In this document: piece by piece, positions 1-12,100 of the stretch
Numbering within the stretch: the first letter of the stretch is position 1
Layout of the letters: each line of letters begins with the position of its first letter
DNA from: Dryobates pubescens
Lineage: Eukaryota > Chordata > Aves > Piciformes > Picidae
Assembly (NCBI RefSeq): GCF_014839835.1
Contig: NC_071632.1
Location: 11,178,487-11,242,486, forward strand
Direction of reading: 5' to 3'
DNA length: 64,000 nucleotides
Notes under the pieces: generated by a model
What the model saw: the letters and a program-made list of their open reading frames with translations, nothing else
Told to the model about the DNA's origin: nothing
Database searches by the model: none
Translations under genes and position numbers: made by a program

Positions 1-128
1 AACTCATCAAGTGACTTAGTGAAGTGCTACTGAGCTTTACAATGAGAAGCACTTTCTGACATCAGTTGAAATGAGTGACTCATGGAAATGCTGTTTCATA
101 AGATGCTTCATGTTTTGGCTTTGTGCAG

Positions 129-3100
129 ATTCTTGAGAGCATGCCAATGACGGACAAAGTGGAAGAGTTACTGCAAGTGATAGGCCCTTTCTATGAAATA
201 GTAGAAGATAAAAAGAACAGAGGATCTGACCTAACCTCAGGTTCGGACACATAACTTCCTTTGTACTACTAATCATTACAACACTGCCTTTTGGGGGGGC
301 TTGTATCAAAGTGATTTTTAAAGCTAAATGTTGCATCTTTCTTCTGTTCATTCTCTTTACCCTATGGCAGTTCAAATGGAGAAAGTCTCTAAGTATTTGG
401 AAGGTAGGAATAATAAATTATGTGTAAGTCCATCTTTTCCATTGTTTTGGTGCTGTAGTAACTTCCTGCTGGCGCTTGTGACTGCTGGGCTTGCCACTTC
501 ATTAAGGCTGGCTTTTGGTTTCCTTCACATTTGAGGTACAGTACAAAGTTAGACTGGGAAGCTGCATATTTAGTCCTTGCCTACAGGCTTTTTGACCTGC
601 TGAAAAATGGAAAGTATATAAAGCAACTCCCCCACCCAAATCGTTTCTGCCTTTTTATTGATAAAAAGAACAACTTGGAAAAAGAAAAGGAGCTATTTGA
701 AATGTGTACTGCCATGTCCTGCTGTGGCTGTGGATTAGCAAACTGCATACACAGCTGGTAATCCAGCTCTGTCAGCTCTGATCTAAAATTTTGGGGGGGG
801 GGGAGGGGGAAGAAGGAAAAAAACCCACCCCATACTCAAGATCTGTGCTTTTTAAAATCATCTACTATACACAGATGGGCTGTGAAATTACTTCTAAGAT
901 GGGCTTGTGAAATTTCCAAGTTAGGTTTTCTGAGGCTGAAGTTCATGAAGTGAATATCTGTTTAAACATTTTAAGTCCCTGACAAGTGGCAAACCTAGAG
1001 GTGTCATAGCTGCATAAAAATCAGTGTGGTGATTTTTATTGTTTTTTTAATTTGGCAGTGCCATTGTGACAGTGTTTTGAAAATAACAGTTGTGCTACAG
1101 GTAATGTGTTCCACAGGTTGTAATAGAAGGCTAACAGTTGTTTAAATACATCTTGGAGTTGCAGTGAACTCTTGCTCTGTTGCATTTCAATTTCTGAGAC
1201 CGTTTGGAAACAAACTATCTCACAAAATTAATTGGTTTAATGTGTTTTAAGAAGTAAGAGTCAGCTGGTTAAGTTGCCTTTTGCGTGTGGCTTTTTTCCT
1301 TCACACACCTTAAAGGGCCATAGTTTTGATTTTTGGTTTTGGTGTCAAGTCTCAGAGAAGCAGAAGTCATTTTTCAGAGTTTTTTGAGGAAAGGTAGAAG
1401 TTTAAGTGATCATGTTTGAAATCTGTGTGGCATTTTTCTCAACTAAAATTGAGTATGCTCCCTGGCTGGGATTTAATGGGCTTGCCTGACAGCTGGATTG
1501 ACAGGCAAGATTAGAGGAGTATCAGTAGATTCAGGTCAGTGATCTGTGTAATAAGGATTTACTTGGTCTTGGTGTGTATGGCACAGTGCCAAAAGCTATT
1601 TCTTAAAGTGACTTACCTAGGCAAAGAGAGAATGACTGCACTTAAACCACACCTATATCAATAACAAATTCAGCCTACTGGTTTTTTTAACAGGCAGCTT
1701 GAGCACAAGGCGGTGTAAGTAAAGCAGCACAGCAAATTTCAGCTTCATCTTGTGCTGTTGGTGGTGCAATAAATCTGATGTCATCACTCATATGGGTTAG
1801 AGGTGCAGCATCTAATTCTGCCACAAATGAATGGAAAGAGAATTTTCACTAAGTCTGTTTTATGTTAGTCTTAAACGCAGTGGTAAAGTTCTTTGAAACC
1901 CTTTCTTCAGCGCTCTTATCACTTTCCCCCATTAAAAGTGAAGCTGGAAATAATAATGATTATTGTTTGCAGTACAGGTCTCAGTATTTCCCAGAAGCAT
2001 GGAAGCACAAATACAGTCTCCCAGATACACACTGAAGATAGGACTAATCTGCCCATGTCTAAGATGGTGCAGATATTGGTGACAATACTGTCAGAAGTTG
2101 ACACATACTTATGTTTTGGTCATGCAAGTTCTTCCAGTTTTCTTTCTTCTCCAGCCCCTAAGCCTCTATTCTCTTTAGGTGCTGTTGCAGGAGATTGTTT
2201 TTTCATGGGCACACAATTGGTATGTTCTGGAAACTGGGGCCCTTCTCTTGGGTCTTTGACTTTGTACTGTATGCCTCCACTTTCTGTCTCGTTCTGTTTT
2301 GAGTTTGTCCTCCAGTTTTCTTCCATCAGATTTTAACTGCATGAAGATTACTACCTAATTGTTCAAAAATTGTGTGCCACTTACTCAGAATCAAAGGTAC
2401 CCTTGAATTAGTAAAAGGTTATCTGGAAGTTTAGTGCACATTGGTTGTGGCTGGCATATATCATCTCCAGCAGACTGTGCTCAACAGAGATGTGGAGCCT
2501 TTTAGAGTTAAATCCTACTCCTTGTGGTTTCTTTGGAAAAGTTAAATACAAACCATTGAAATACTGTCTTCCTGAATCAAGAGAGCTTGTTGCTGTCCTT
2601 AATAAAGAACACTGAAGCCTGACATGCCAGCATTAAAATGACTTACCATCTACTAGACGAGGACAACCTAGCTGGGTCCATGGGTTATGAATGCCCAGAC
2701 TTGGATGTGTTGGTAAAGAAAGCAAAATCAAGAATTCCCTTTAACAGGCTGAGCAAATCTGAGGGGTATTTAAAAAAATGTGTAGCTTGGGTAGTGTTTT
2801 GAAAGCTTATCTTGCAGTGGTGTGAGAAGCTTAGGTTCTCTGGAAAGTTCAGGCACTAGTCTTTTCTGACAGGTATGGAGTACTTTTATACTGAGGAAGT
2901 TACTGACAAATGATTTTCAGGTACATAAGATACTATCTGTCAAAGCAAGGAGTGGGCTCTTAGCTGTCATAGTGCTGCAGCAGAGAATGGGGAACTGTTG
3001 CTGTATTACAGAAGGACTCTTGCTTACAGCTGCTGGAAGAGTAGAGGGAAAACTGTCAGGGGAAGTGGGAGAGGTGGTTTAGAAGACCAGCCTTTCAATT

Positions 3101-6100
3101 TATCACACTTGCTGTAAATGTATAAGAAAATTGATGTCCAAGCCAGTGCTAAGACAAGCTTCAAAAGACCACCGCTCAGTGGACTGGAAACTTTCCAAAT
3201 GAGCACTGAAACCTTATTGTTATGTTATACCCGAAGAAGCCAAAGGTGGGCTCGAATTGGCACCCTACTGATGTCATACTGGGTGAAAACACCAAAGGTT
3301 TCAGAGCCAGCTCATCTTTCTCTGTGTGTTTGTGGTTGTTTTCTTTTTTTTTCTGAATGTGAGTAAATCCAAGGTGGGGGATAGGGGACACAAGAAAATC
3401 CCTACCTGACAGCTCTGCACTAAGTTATCTCAACAAGTAAACACAGTATGTGGGAATTGTTTACAAGTTCTTCAGCAGAATATTCCTGTGTATTCTTTCT
3501 GCTTTGTAACAGAACATTTTAAAATCCTACTAAATAAAGACGACCCTTCAACTTCGTGCTGAGTAGTAGTACACTTTGTGAAGACTTAAGTCCTGCCCCC
3601 AGTACTGACAAGTTACACACTACAGAGGCTGTGGAAAGTTGCAGCATTCATAGCATCCCACAACTTTGTCATCCTCATGAGAATTCCTTTCCTGAAAACT
3701 CTGCTCCCAGCTGTATTGCATCTATGCCATGTGAAGCCCTGTTGAAGCAAGGTGACTCCTGTTGGTGCATTTGTTGGCTCTGTGCAATGCTGATTGCACT
3801 GAACCATGTTTGCACTGGCAGCCCACCCAGGGCACTGCTTTGGGAGCAGCTGGTGTGAATGGCAGAAGCTGACCTGGCTCACAAGCAGGTTCAGATAGTC
3901 AACAATTTGCTTAGTGTCTTTCTGCAGTGCATGTGGGAGCTAGGGTTAAAAGAGGACATCTACTGAGGCCAGTGTGCCTTTAGAACAAACAAATATGTGT
4001 AAACACTTCTGTTTCAAAGGCAAAGGTAGTGCAGAGTAAGCTTGGTAGTAGTGCAGGTAAGCTTGGAGGGGAAGATTGCGTTTGAAGAAGTTGAGTCTGT
4101 TCTTAATTAGGATTTTCAGATAGAAACACAGCTGATACTGCATTTTAACAGTGCTTTGGTAGATTGCATATGATAAAATGTTAGTTTTGTCAAAGAACAT
4201 CTCATGTTCTTATTGTCAACATCTTGACTTCTTAGTGGAGCATTTGGTGGCTCACTCTTTCTGCTTGTATGTGGCCTTTTTGGTGAAACCCCTTCTCTTT
4301 GATCCATGAGCTCACTTTTTCATTTGACTTGAGATGTACTTGCTACACTGATTTCCTGTCTTCTCTTTCCTTTTTTTCCTCACTAGGATTTTTAAGGGAC
4401 TCAATGGCTGTGAATCTTCTTAGTGCTCTGTTACTCTGAAGTAGCTGTGCTTTAGTAGGGCATGTTGGATGGGTGGCAGCACTACAGCTAAGAGGTGTGT
4501 TAAGGCAGGGGAAACATGGGGCAGGAGAGGGTGAGAGAGACTTCTACATTTCTGTCCTTTGAACTTCCTCCCTAGTTTCCAATGGTAAATTAACAGCTAC
4601 AGTTAAAGTTACAGATTACATTCAGGGAGGCTGTTGTGAAATTTACCATACAAATACTTTTGTTAATATCTCAGTAGTGTAATAGCTTACCTTCAGAAGC
4701 ATCTAGAACTTTCTCTGCAGCATTTGCTGCAGGATGGGATTGTGGTAGGATTAAGGACTGGGTCAGCAGGTGCCAAAGTCAGCAGGGAGTCTCAATGAGC
4801 TGTGGATCAGTGTCTCAGCAAGTTGTGGCTTGTCCTGTTGCAGTATGTGCCTGCTTCGTGCTTTCCAGTTAAATCTGAGCCTACATTGTGATTTGACTTC
4901 AAGCTGATGGTTTTATGCCACTGCCATCTAACAATGTTGGAAATTGGGGCAGAACATCAGATAACCTCAAGCCTGAAGATAGCAACAGCTCCTCTCCCAT
5001 ACAGAGTGTACAGAATGTATCACCACGGGGTATAAGCAGCAGGGTATCCTAGTGTGAAAATCTAAGAATCGGAGTGAGCTAGGAGAAGCTTTCTTCCATG
5101 AAAAGAAAAGCCTGTCTGGATTCTCTCATGCTGGATTGAGTCAGCAGTAACAGGTTTTGTGCATAATTGCTTGTTGGACCTGGATTTTTTCCTCCAGGCA
5201 GGCAACAGTTGACTGCAGAAGGAAAATAAGTTGTCAAAAGCTCTTCAGGTTTTGAGAATTCAGCAGATGTACACACTTGCTATAAAATGTTGGTGGTTTA
5301 CATTTTAGAGGTCTCACTTGTAGTTAAGATCTTGTGATGAGACAACTGCAATCCAAATTTCTCACAGCTCTGTTCTACAAAGACAAGCTACAAAGAAGTA
5401 GTAGTAAACAGAGGTATGGGAAGCTGGGGAAGAACAGATGTAGGTAGTCATATCTTGATTGCTCTCAGAAAAGTGCCTGGTGGGCATGGGCTGGTGTTTA
5501 ATGCATCACTTTGTTGTCATTAAAAAAATTAGTTCAGTTATAGCCTTTAAGATCTATGGAAAAGCCATCTGTGAGGCTGTGTTTGATATGGACATTGTAG
5601 ATGGCTGGTCAGCTTGGAGGAAGTGGCAAGAGAATATAAGCTTAATGCTGCTTCCCATTTATTGTTTCATGGGGTGGTGGGCAAAACAATACTTGATTCA
5701 GGATTCAATGCTAGATTGGAGTTTCTGGGCTGTAGGTGGCTCAGCCACATGGCTTTCAAGCTTAATTCCATTTTCCCTGTGGAGTTTGGAGTTCACCGTG
5801 TTCATGTTTTGCATTTTCTGGGACAAAAGTACAGAGTGTCATGATCCTTTCTGCTTGCTATGTGAAATTAAAGTTCCAAATGTTGGCTGTACCTTTGCCA
5901 TGCAGAAGAGGGCTTAACATGACCTGCTTGTTCTTCCAGAGGGAAATAGTAGCTCACATGCACAGGATGATAGGGGTTGGAAGGGACCTCTGGAGATTAG
6001 CTAGTACAACACCCAGCCAGGCATGGGGACATCTGGATTCTGAAATGATCTTAGTGTTCTTGCAGGTTACTATAAATACCTGTGGAGCACCTGTGCTGTG

Positions 6101-9100
6101 TTCATTCTCATAAGTGATTGTTGGCTAAGGTGCTGACAGTAAGTTGGCCTTGCTATGTGCTTGGTGGCTCTGTACTATGGATGTCTGGTAGCCTTCGTAA
6201 AATAGTCTGCCGGTGTGGGCAGGTTGTCTCTACTGGTGGAAGGCCAGGGGTGACAGGGAGGAGGGAAATGTGCCCAGGTCAACCCCAGGACTTGATAACC
6301 TTATTTATGTGGAAAGTATTCTGAAAATTCAAGGGAGCAGGTACTGATGAGCTGGATGGAGATGAGAAACTGTATGGATACTGAAAAGAAAAAAGGTCCA
6401 GGGTGACCAGTCACTAACCCTAGTACCATACTTGCCATTTACTGTAGATGTCTAAGAAGCTGCTACTGCCTCTGTTCTTATCCAAAAACTATTGTTTGGA
6501 TCTTTATAAATGGTAGAGAAAGACATGGATATTGTTGATTAAATTGGTTTTTGAAATACAGCAGCATCTCTTTTGAGTGTAACAGCTTGAAGAGCTCATG
6601 AGTAGAGAGAGGAATGCTGAGAAAGCAAGGTTGTAGTCTTTTTGAATATATTAAAGGCAAAATGGAGGAGAGGCTTCTTTTTCTGCATGATAGCAAACTC
6701 TAGGAAGACTAAACCACACAGGAAGGAAAACTGTCTAGGGGGAGATGTGGTTTCCACAATCTGTGTGGTTAGGTAATGCATTTTTCAGAGGATGTGCATT
6801 TAATGCACATAAAATTGATAAACCAGAGGTAGTTACAGACAGAAAAATACACAGTTTCTTACTTTATTTTTGACAGACCTTTCTGAAATCTCTATTTGTG
6901 GTGGCAGCTGGTTTGAGTATTGCAGAACAGATGTTACAGGGCAGACTGGGCCCCCTGAAATTTGCTTTGTAGTGGGCTGTATTAAAAAAATTGAAGGAAA
7001 TGAAGGTTCTTCTAGCTGGAGAGATTATTGCTTCCAGATGCTTACATGGCCTTTTCTCACTGCAATCACTCCTTGCAGTCTTGGGATATGTGAGTTTCAA
7101 AAAGGAGGTGGAGATTTGTGCAACTGAGTGTGTTGGAAATGGCAGAATGTGCTTGCATAAACTTGTGATTGAGGCAGGGAGCCTGCTTGGATCAGTAACA
7201 AGTATGAAACAGGCTGTGATGCAAGAAAACAAATCTGGTTACCTGGATTTCAAAACAATTTTACACAGCCTATGGGCTTCTAAGGCTGAATTTTGACAGA
7301 GTTTGAGCCTAGTTAAACGTAGGTGTATGGAGAGATCCCTGTATGAGGTAGGTCAGGGAAAGAATCTTTTAGTGGGTGAGATTTTTGCTGCTATTGAATA
7401 AAGTGATGGTATTTTGCAAAAGCTCAGAATTGTTATTACATGGTGGTGTGCACAGCTGATGTTTGATGTGATTCACCTGCTGTTGTAGACTAGTTCCTGG
7501 TATCTACAGAGAATAAGAGGCTATTGGATTTGTGTGAGGATACTGTGTTGTGCTGAGCCAGCCATAGGTACGGCTCCAGCAGTGCATGCTGGCTTTGTAT
7601 AAGAAAGATGTGCCTGCTCAGAGAACCCAAAATAGAAAGCATTTGAGAACAGCCTGCTAGGCTGGGCTTGCTCTGTAAAGTGACCCTTGAGCTGGGGCAG
7701 ATCCACAGAGGGTTTGAGCTCCTAACTCCCATTTGGGTAACAAATTGCCTTGAAATATGCAGGCAGTTAGAAATCAAATAGGTATTTTTGAGAAACGTGG
7801 CCCTGTCACACAGGTCATTGAGAAGAGTTGTAGTGTTGCCTCTTAAATACATTGAGAATTGCTCTTATGAAGTCTCTTAATAGAGCTGACACAAGAAGAT
7901 AAACAGCTACTGGAAGCTTATGGAGAGGTTATGTCTGTTCTTTGCATCCTTTCCATCTCACTGTTTTTGTTAAATCCTCTTCCTTCTGTTTGCCTGTTGT
8001 TACTGTTAACAGCTCTTACTGCATAGCTTTAAAACAAAAAGAAGACCAAAGCAGCAACAGAAAACAAAACCAAAACACACACACAAAAAACCCCAATCCA
8101 GACTTTTTCAGTAGAACCTAACTCCCTTTACAGCTGCAGAGCAGAGCAGCTTTGATTTAGAAAGCTGTCACAAATCTCACAGTTGTTGGTAGGTGGCGAG
8201 ATGAAAGTAATAAATCAAGAGAGATTCTACAATACCTAAGTGAGGGCAACAGAGAAAGCTACTAACATTTTGCTTGCAGTTGTGGGTGAACAGAATAAGG
8301 GAGTGAGGGATGGTTTGGATTAGCACAAAGCAAATAAGGTTTTAAAAGCTTGCTTGGCTCTTATATTTTGTATTAAAAGTGATGTTCCTCAGGGAGTAGC
8401 CACTGACCTACTAGCAAGGACTGTAGAAGTCACTACTGGTTGACTCTGTTTAGTCTTTAGTGCTATCACCCCCAATATTAGGCATCATTGCTAGTTTCTT
8501 AGCAGATACTTAGAGCAACAAGGAGGGTGGCAGGAAGTCATAGTTTTACCATGTGGAGAAAGCAATTGTGGATGGACCTGGTGAGGGAAACAGTGTGAGG
8601 GTTCTGAAGAGAAGCACACCATTAGTGTGCTATTTCAGGTGGCCAAAGCTTTTTGATGCAACATTCTTCAGACTTGGCATCAAAGCAATGCCTCTTTTTA
8701 GTCTACAGGAGCACTGATGCTTAGAATGACTCTGGAAGAAACATGATCCTGATGGACATCAGTTACTTGCGTGTCCCCATGTCATGACACTGTTAATCTG
8801 CTACTCCTTACACTTTTTCTGAGTTCCATAATTTCATTTAAATACATGCAGTGTATCACTTAGTTTCCCCAAATGAATAATCTTATGGAAATAAAGTGAA
8901 GAGCCAGCATGCTTGAATCTTCAGAGACTTCCCCTTCTAAAAGGTAAATCTTAAGAAAAAAGCTTATGGAATAGCTGGAGGTCTCTGTAAATGCCTTTAG
9001 CAGGGTGAGGAGCTTTACACTTTTAATATGCCTTCCTTCACTGCTAAATGTTCCTCCTAAACTTGTCTTTCCTGTTTACTCCCACAGCTGGGTAGGACAC

Positions 9101-12100
9101 ATGGATGATTGTGCCCCTGTTCCCTTTTTTTTGTTTATAAGGGAGGGGTGATGCCTGCCTTGCCGTGCCAGGGAAGCCGTGTCTGTGCTTAGTGATCGTG
9201 TTGTGGGAACGTAACTGCTACCTTATCTCCTCGCACTGGTTCTCAGAAAAACACCTCAAGAACTGGATTTCCCAATAAATGAAACATGCTTATGAGAAAT
9301 AAGCTGGAAATGTGTTGGGATTTTTCTTATTTCCTTGGAAAGAAGTGAGAAGACAATGAGCACCTGATTGCATTTTACTCTTGTAGTCTACCAGGGAGAC
9401 TATAGCTTTTCAAGTTCTCCTTGAAAGAAGCAGGGTTTGTTTAAGTCTTCAGATGAAAGTTGTATTAAATCAATCCCAAACTGTGATGCAGGGTGCTCAC
9501 ACTTTCACCTTGCAGTAAGCCTAAGACTTGATGATCTTTGAGGTCTTTTCCAACCTGATTGATTCTATGATTCTGTGATTCTATGGACAGGATGTTCAAC
9601 ACATCTGTTATGTCTGTGTAGAAAGTCAAGTTATTTTGCCTCTTTTCTTTCTTTCTTTCTTTTTTTAAAGCACTGTGGGTGAACTTTGAAAGTAGAGGAA
9701 TGTGGGAAGGCTCTTCCTTGCAAGATTAAAAGCAGAAACCTCTTAGCTCTAGATTGCCACTCAGCAAGGAAAAGTAGAGGAGCTGGTTTGGCAGCTCCGG
9801 TATAACTGGATGTTATTTTGCTATTTATGTTAAGCCTCACTGTAAGAATTAATCTTACATGATCCTGACAAGGGAATGTAGAAATTAGGCCCTTGGAGTC
9901 TACATGTAAAATGTTCAAATGTCTCACAGGAACTGTCCCCTCTTTTGTACCTTAATCTGTTCAAATACAGGGAGCTGAAATGATCATCAGGGTGTAGTTG
10001 TTTGTTTTTTAACTGGATGTGGTAGAATTGTCCCTTAAATTCTCCATATCTTTTGACTTAAATCTTGACCTTGCAATTTTCCATGCAGTCAATTATTTGT
10101 GGTTCTTAGAGTGAGCAAAGATGTGGATGACAAGAACTGAGCAGTTACTTTGTTTCAATGTTATTATTCTGACCCTATTTGTGTAATTGGGCTTGCAAGC
10201 AGATGCAGAGGGTATTTACTTCAGCCTGTTTTTCACTGAAATCAGAATTAATTTCTGTATGCCCTTTGCCAGATAAAGATCTGTGTAACCTTGAGTCTTC
10301 TTACCGTGTCTTGCACCTGCTTACATAGCTGCAGGAGAATATGCATGGGCTATTGTGATTCTGATTCACCTTTTTATGTGAGAGCCTTGTTGCTCACATA
10401 ATTGAATAGAATATTTGAACGTTTGCCTTTTGATTTGAGTGCAATTTGGAAGTATTTTTAGCCCTAAAGGGAACTTCTAGCCAATGCTGACTTCTGAATT
10501 TATAAGAATGTGCCATGTTGCTCCTAGATAAAAACTTAGTGCAGCTCTACCCTAAGTAGCAGTAATAGAGTCCTGATCTGAAACTTGGCAGTGAAAGTGG
10601 CCTGCTGTCCCTTTCCAGTAGGTTTCCTCAGAGTCATTAAGGATCTCTTTGTCATTAGTCAGGTGAACCACAAAAGAGAAACATTAAACCAATTAAGGAA
10701 AAGCTCATAGCAATGAAGAATTATTTGGTATGTCCTCTAATGTGGAAATACTTTTGAAGAACTTTGAGTAGTAGTTTAAAGGGGGAGGGTGTGGGGTTTT
10801 GTTTCTTTCAACACACTTTCATTTTCCTCTTTGAATTTTTTCTCAGGCCTTAGCAATGTCATGAATTCCACTCCAAATATAAAGGCTGTGAATGGAAAAG
10901 CTGAAAGTAGTGACAGTGGAGCAGAGTCAGAAGAAGAAGGGCTTCGTGAAGAGGAGGAAAAAGAACTGCAGCTAAATGACAAGGGTATGTTTTCTGTCCT
11001 TGCCAAAGTAACTCTTTGGCAGAAAATCCCAAAGCATTATGAATGCTGAGCTTCTTCAGGAGAATTGGATGCAAATCCACGTGGATGCATGTGTGAAAAA
11101 TAGCAGTGCCTCAGCCTGGGTTACAGGATTCAGAACTAGTTCAAACTGGTGAGCTGTGCCATGCAATTTTTGACTCGGTTGGAAAGTTCTGTCAGTAGGT
11201 TAGCTAAAAGTCTATACCCTGTATTGGTTTGGGTTTTGTTGCCAGTGCTGTTTGTAAGAGCTGTGAATGGCTGTGTGGGTAGTAACAGAATTTAAAATCA
11301 TATTTTTTTTACTTCAGAGAAAATAAAGCAGAACTTTCAGTGAGATTTCATTAGGGGGCCCATGAAGAGCTTTGAGAAATATCAGCATTAACTGAAAGTC
11401 AAATCCAATTCCTTATTTAGAATTCTCTACCGATTATTTTCCTTTGAGGACATTAGGGGGTTTATTTAATTTATCAGAGAAACCTACTTTGGATTTGCTT
11501 ACTTAGGTTTTAAGTACCATTTGCTCTTTATGCAAATGAAGTAGTTTGTTCATACTTCTTACTAGAACAGTGCAATCCCTGGGGATGTGAATCCAGGAGC
11601 ACATATAGATTTTCTTCTGGAGATACATTGTATATGCAATTCATTAGCAAGTGAGGTACTTGAGGAAATGCCTTTTGATCTATTAGGTGCCTAGCTTTCT
11701 GTTTGCAGAGTTTTCCTGTTCTTTTACAGACTACAAGAATGTGAAACCAGACTCAGCAGCTGCTAAGGATTTGGAAAGCATTGTTACCAATGGCTGCTGC
11801 AAGGACAGCTTTATCCCAGAGATGCAGAATGGCATCCAGACCAAATCTGCCCTGAATGGCTTGAACCTGAAGGAAGAAGAACTAAAGAAAATGGAGCAAA
11901 GCCTAGGAACAGTTAATAACAGTGCTCACCAAGGTATTGTCCTTGCAAGACCATGTTTTCATTTGCACATGTTTGTCATGGAAAGCTTAAACCCTGGGAT
12001 TCAGAGACTAGCAGCGATGCCTTTCAATTGTGGAAACCTGAAGAAAGTACTCCAAAACTAACCAAATTTCATACTGGTTTAAATAAGGCTTTCTTCTAGG

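Larger units (their letters stand above)
404..10846 (+). other. Large ACBD5 intron (10.4 kb)
   Basis: This stretch between the 33-bp microexon and the acidic-region exon has no open frame with coding character or splice-bounded homology that I recognise. It holds an 11-base G run broken by A then G5 at 793-809, an A/C-rich simple stretch around 8030-8095, a pyrimidine (TTTC)n tract near 9640-9665, and two CR1 fragments listed separately. Open frames of 100-150 codons here (for example 1893-2336 and 5459-5917) look like chance frames. Confidence 0.7.

Noticed and set aside
1893-2336. 147-codon open frame in the ACBD5 intron
   Set aside because: Low-complexity, cysteine- and serine-rich end typical of chance frames; no family resemblance.
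5459-5917. 152-codon open frame in the large ACBD5 intron
   Set aside because: Contains no recognisable domain and has the composition of translated intron; no splice or promoter context supports it.
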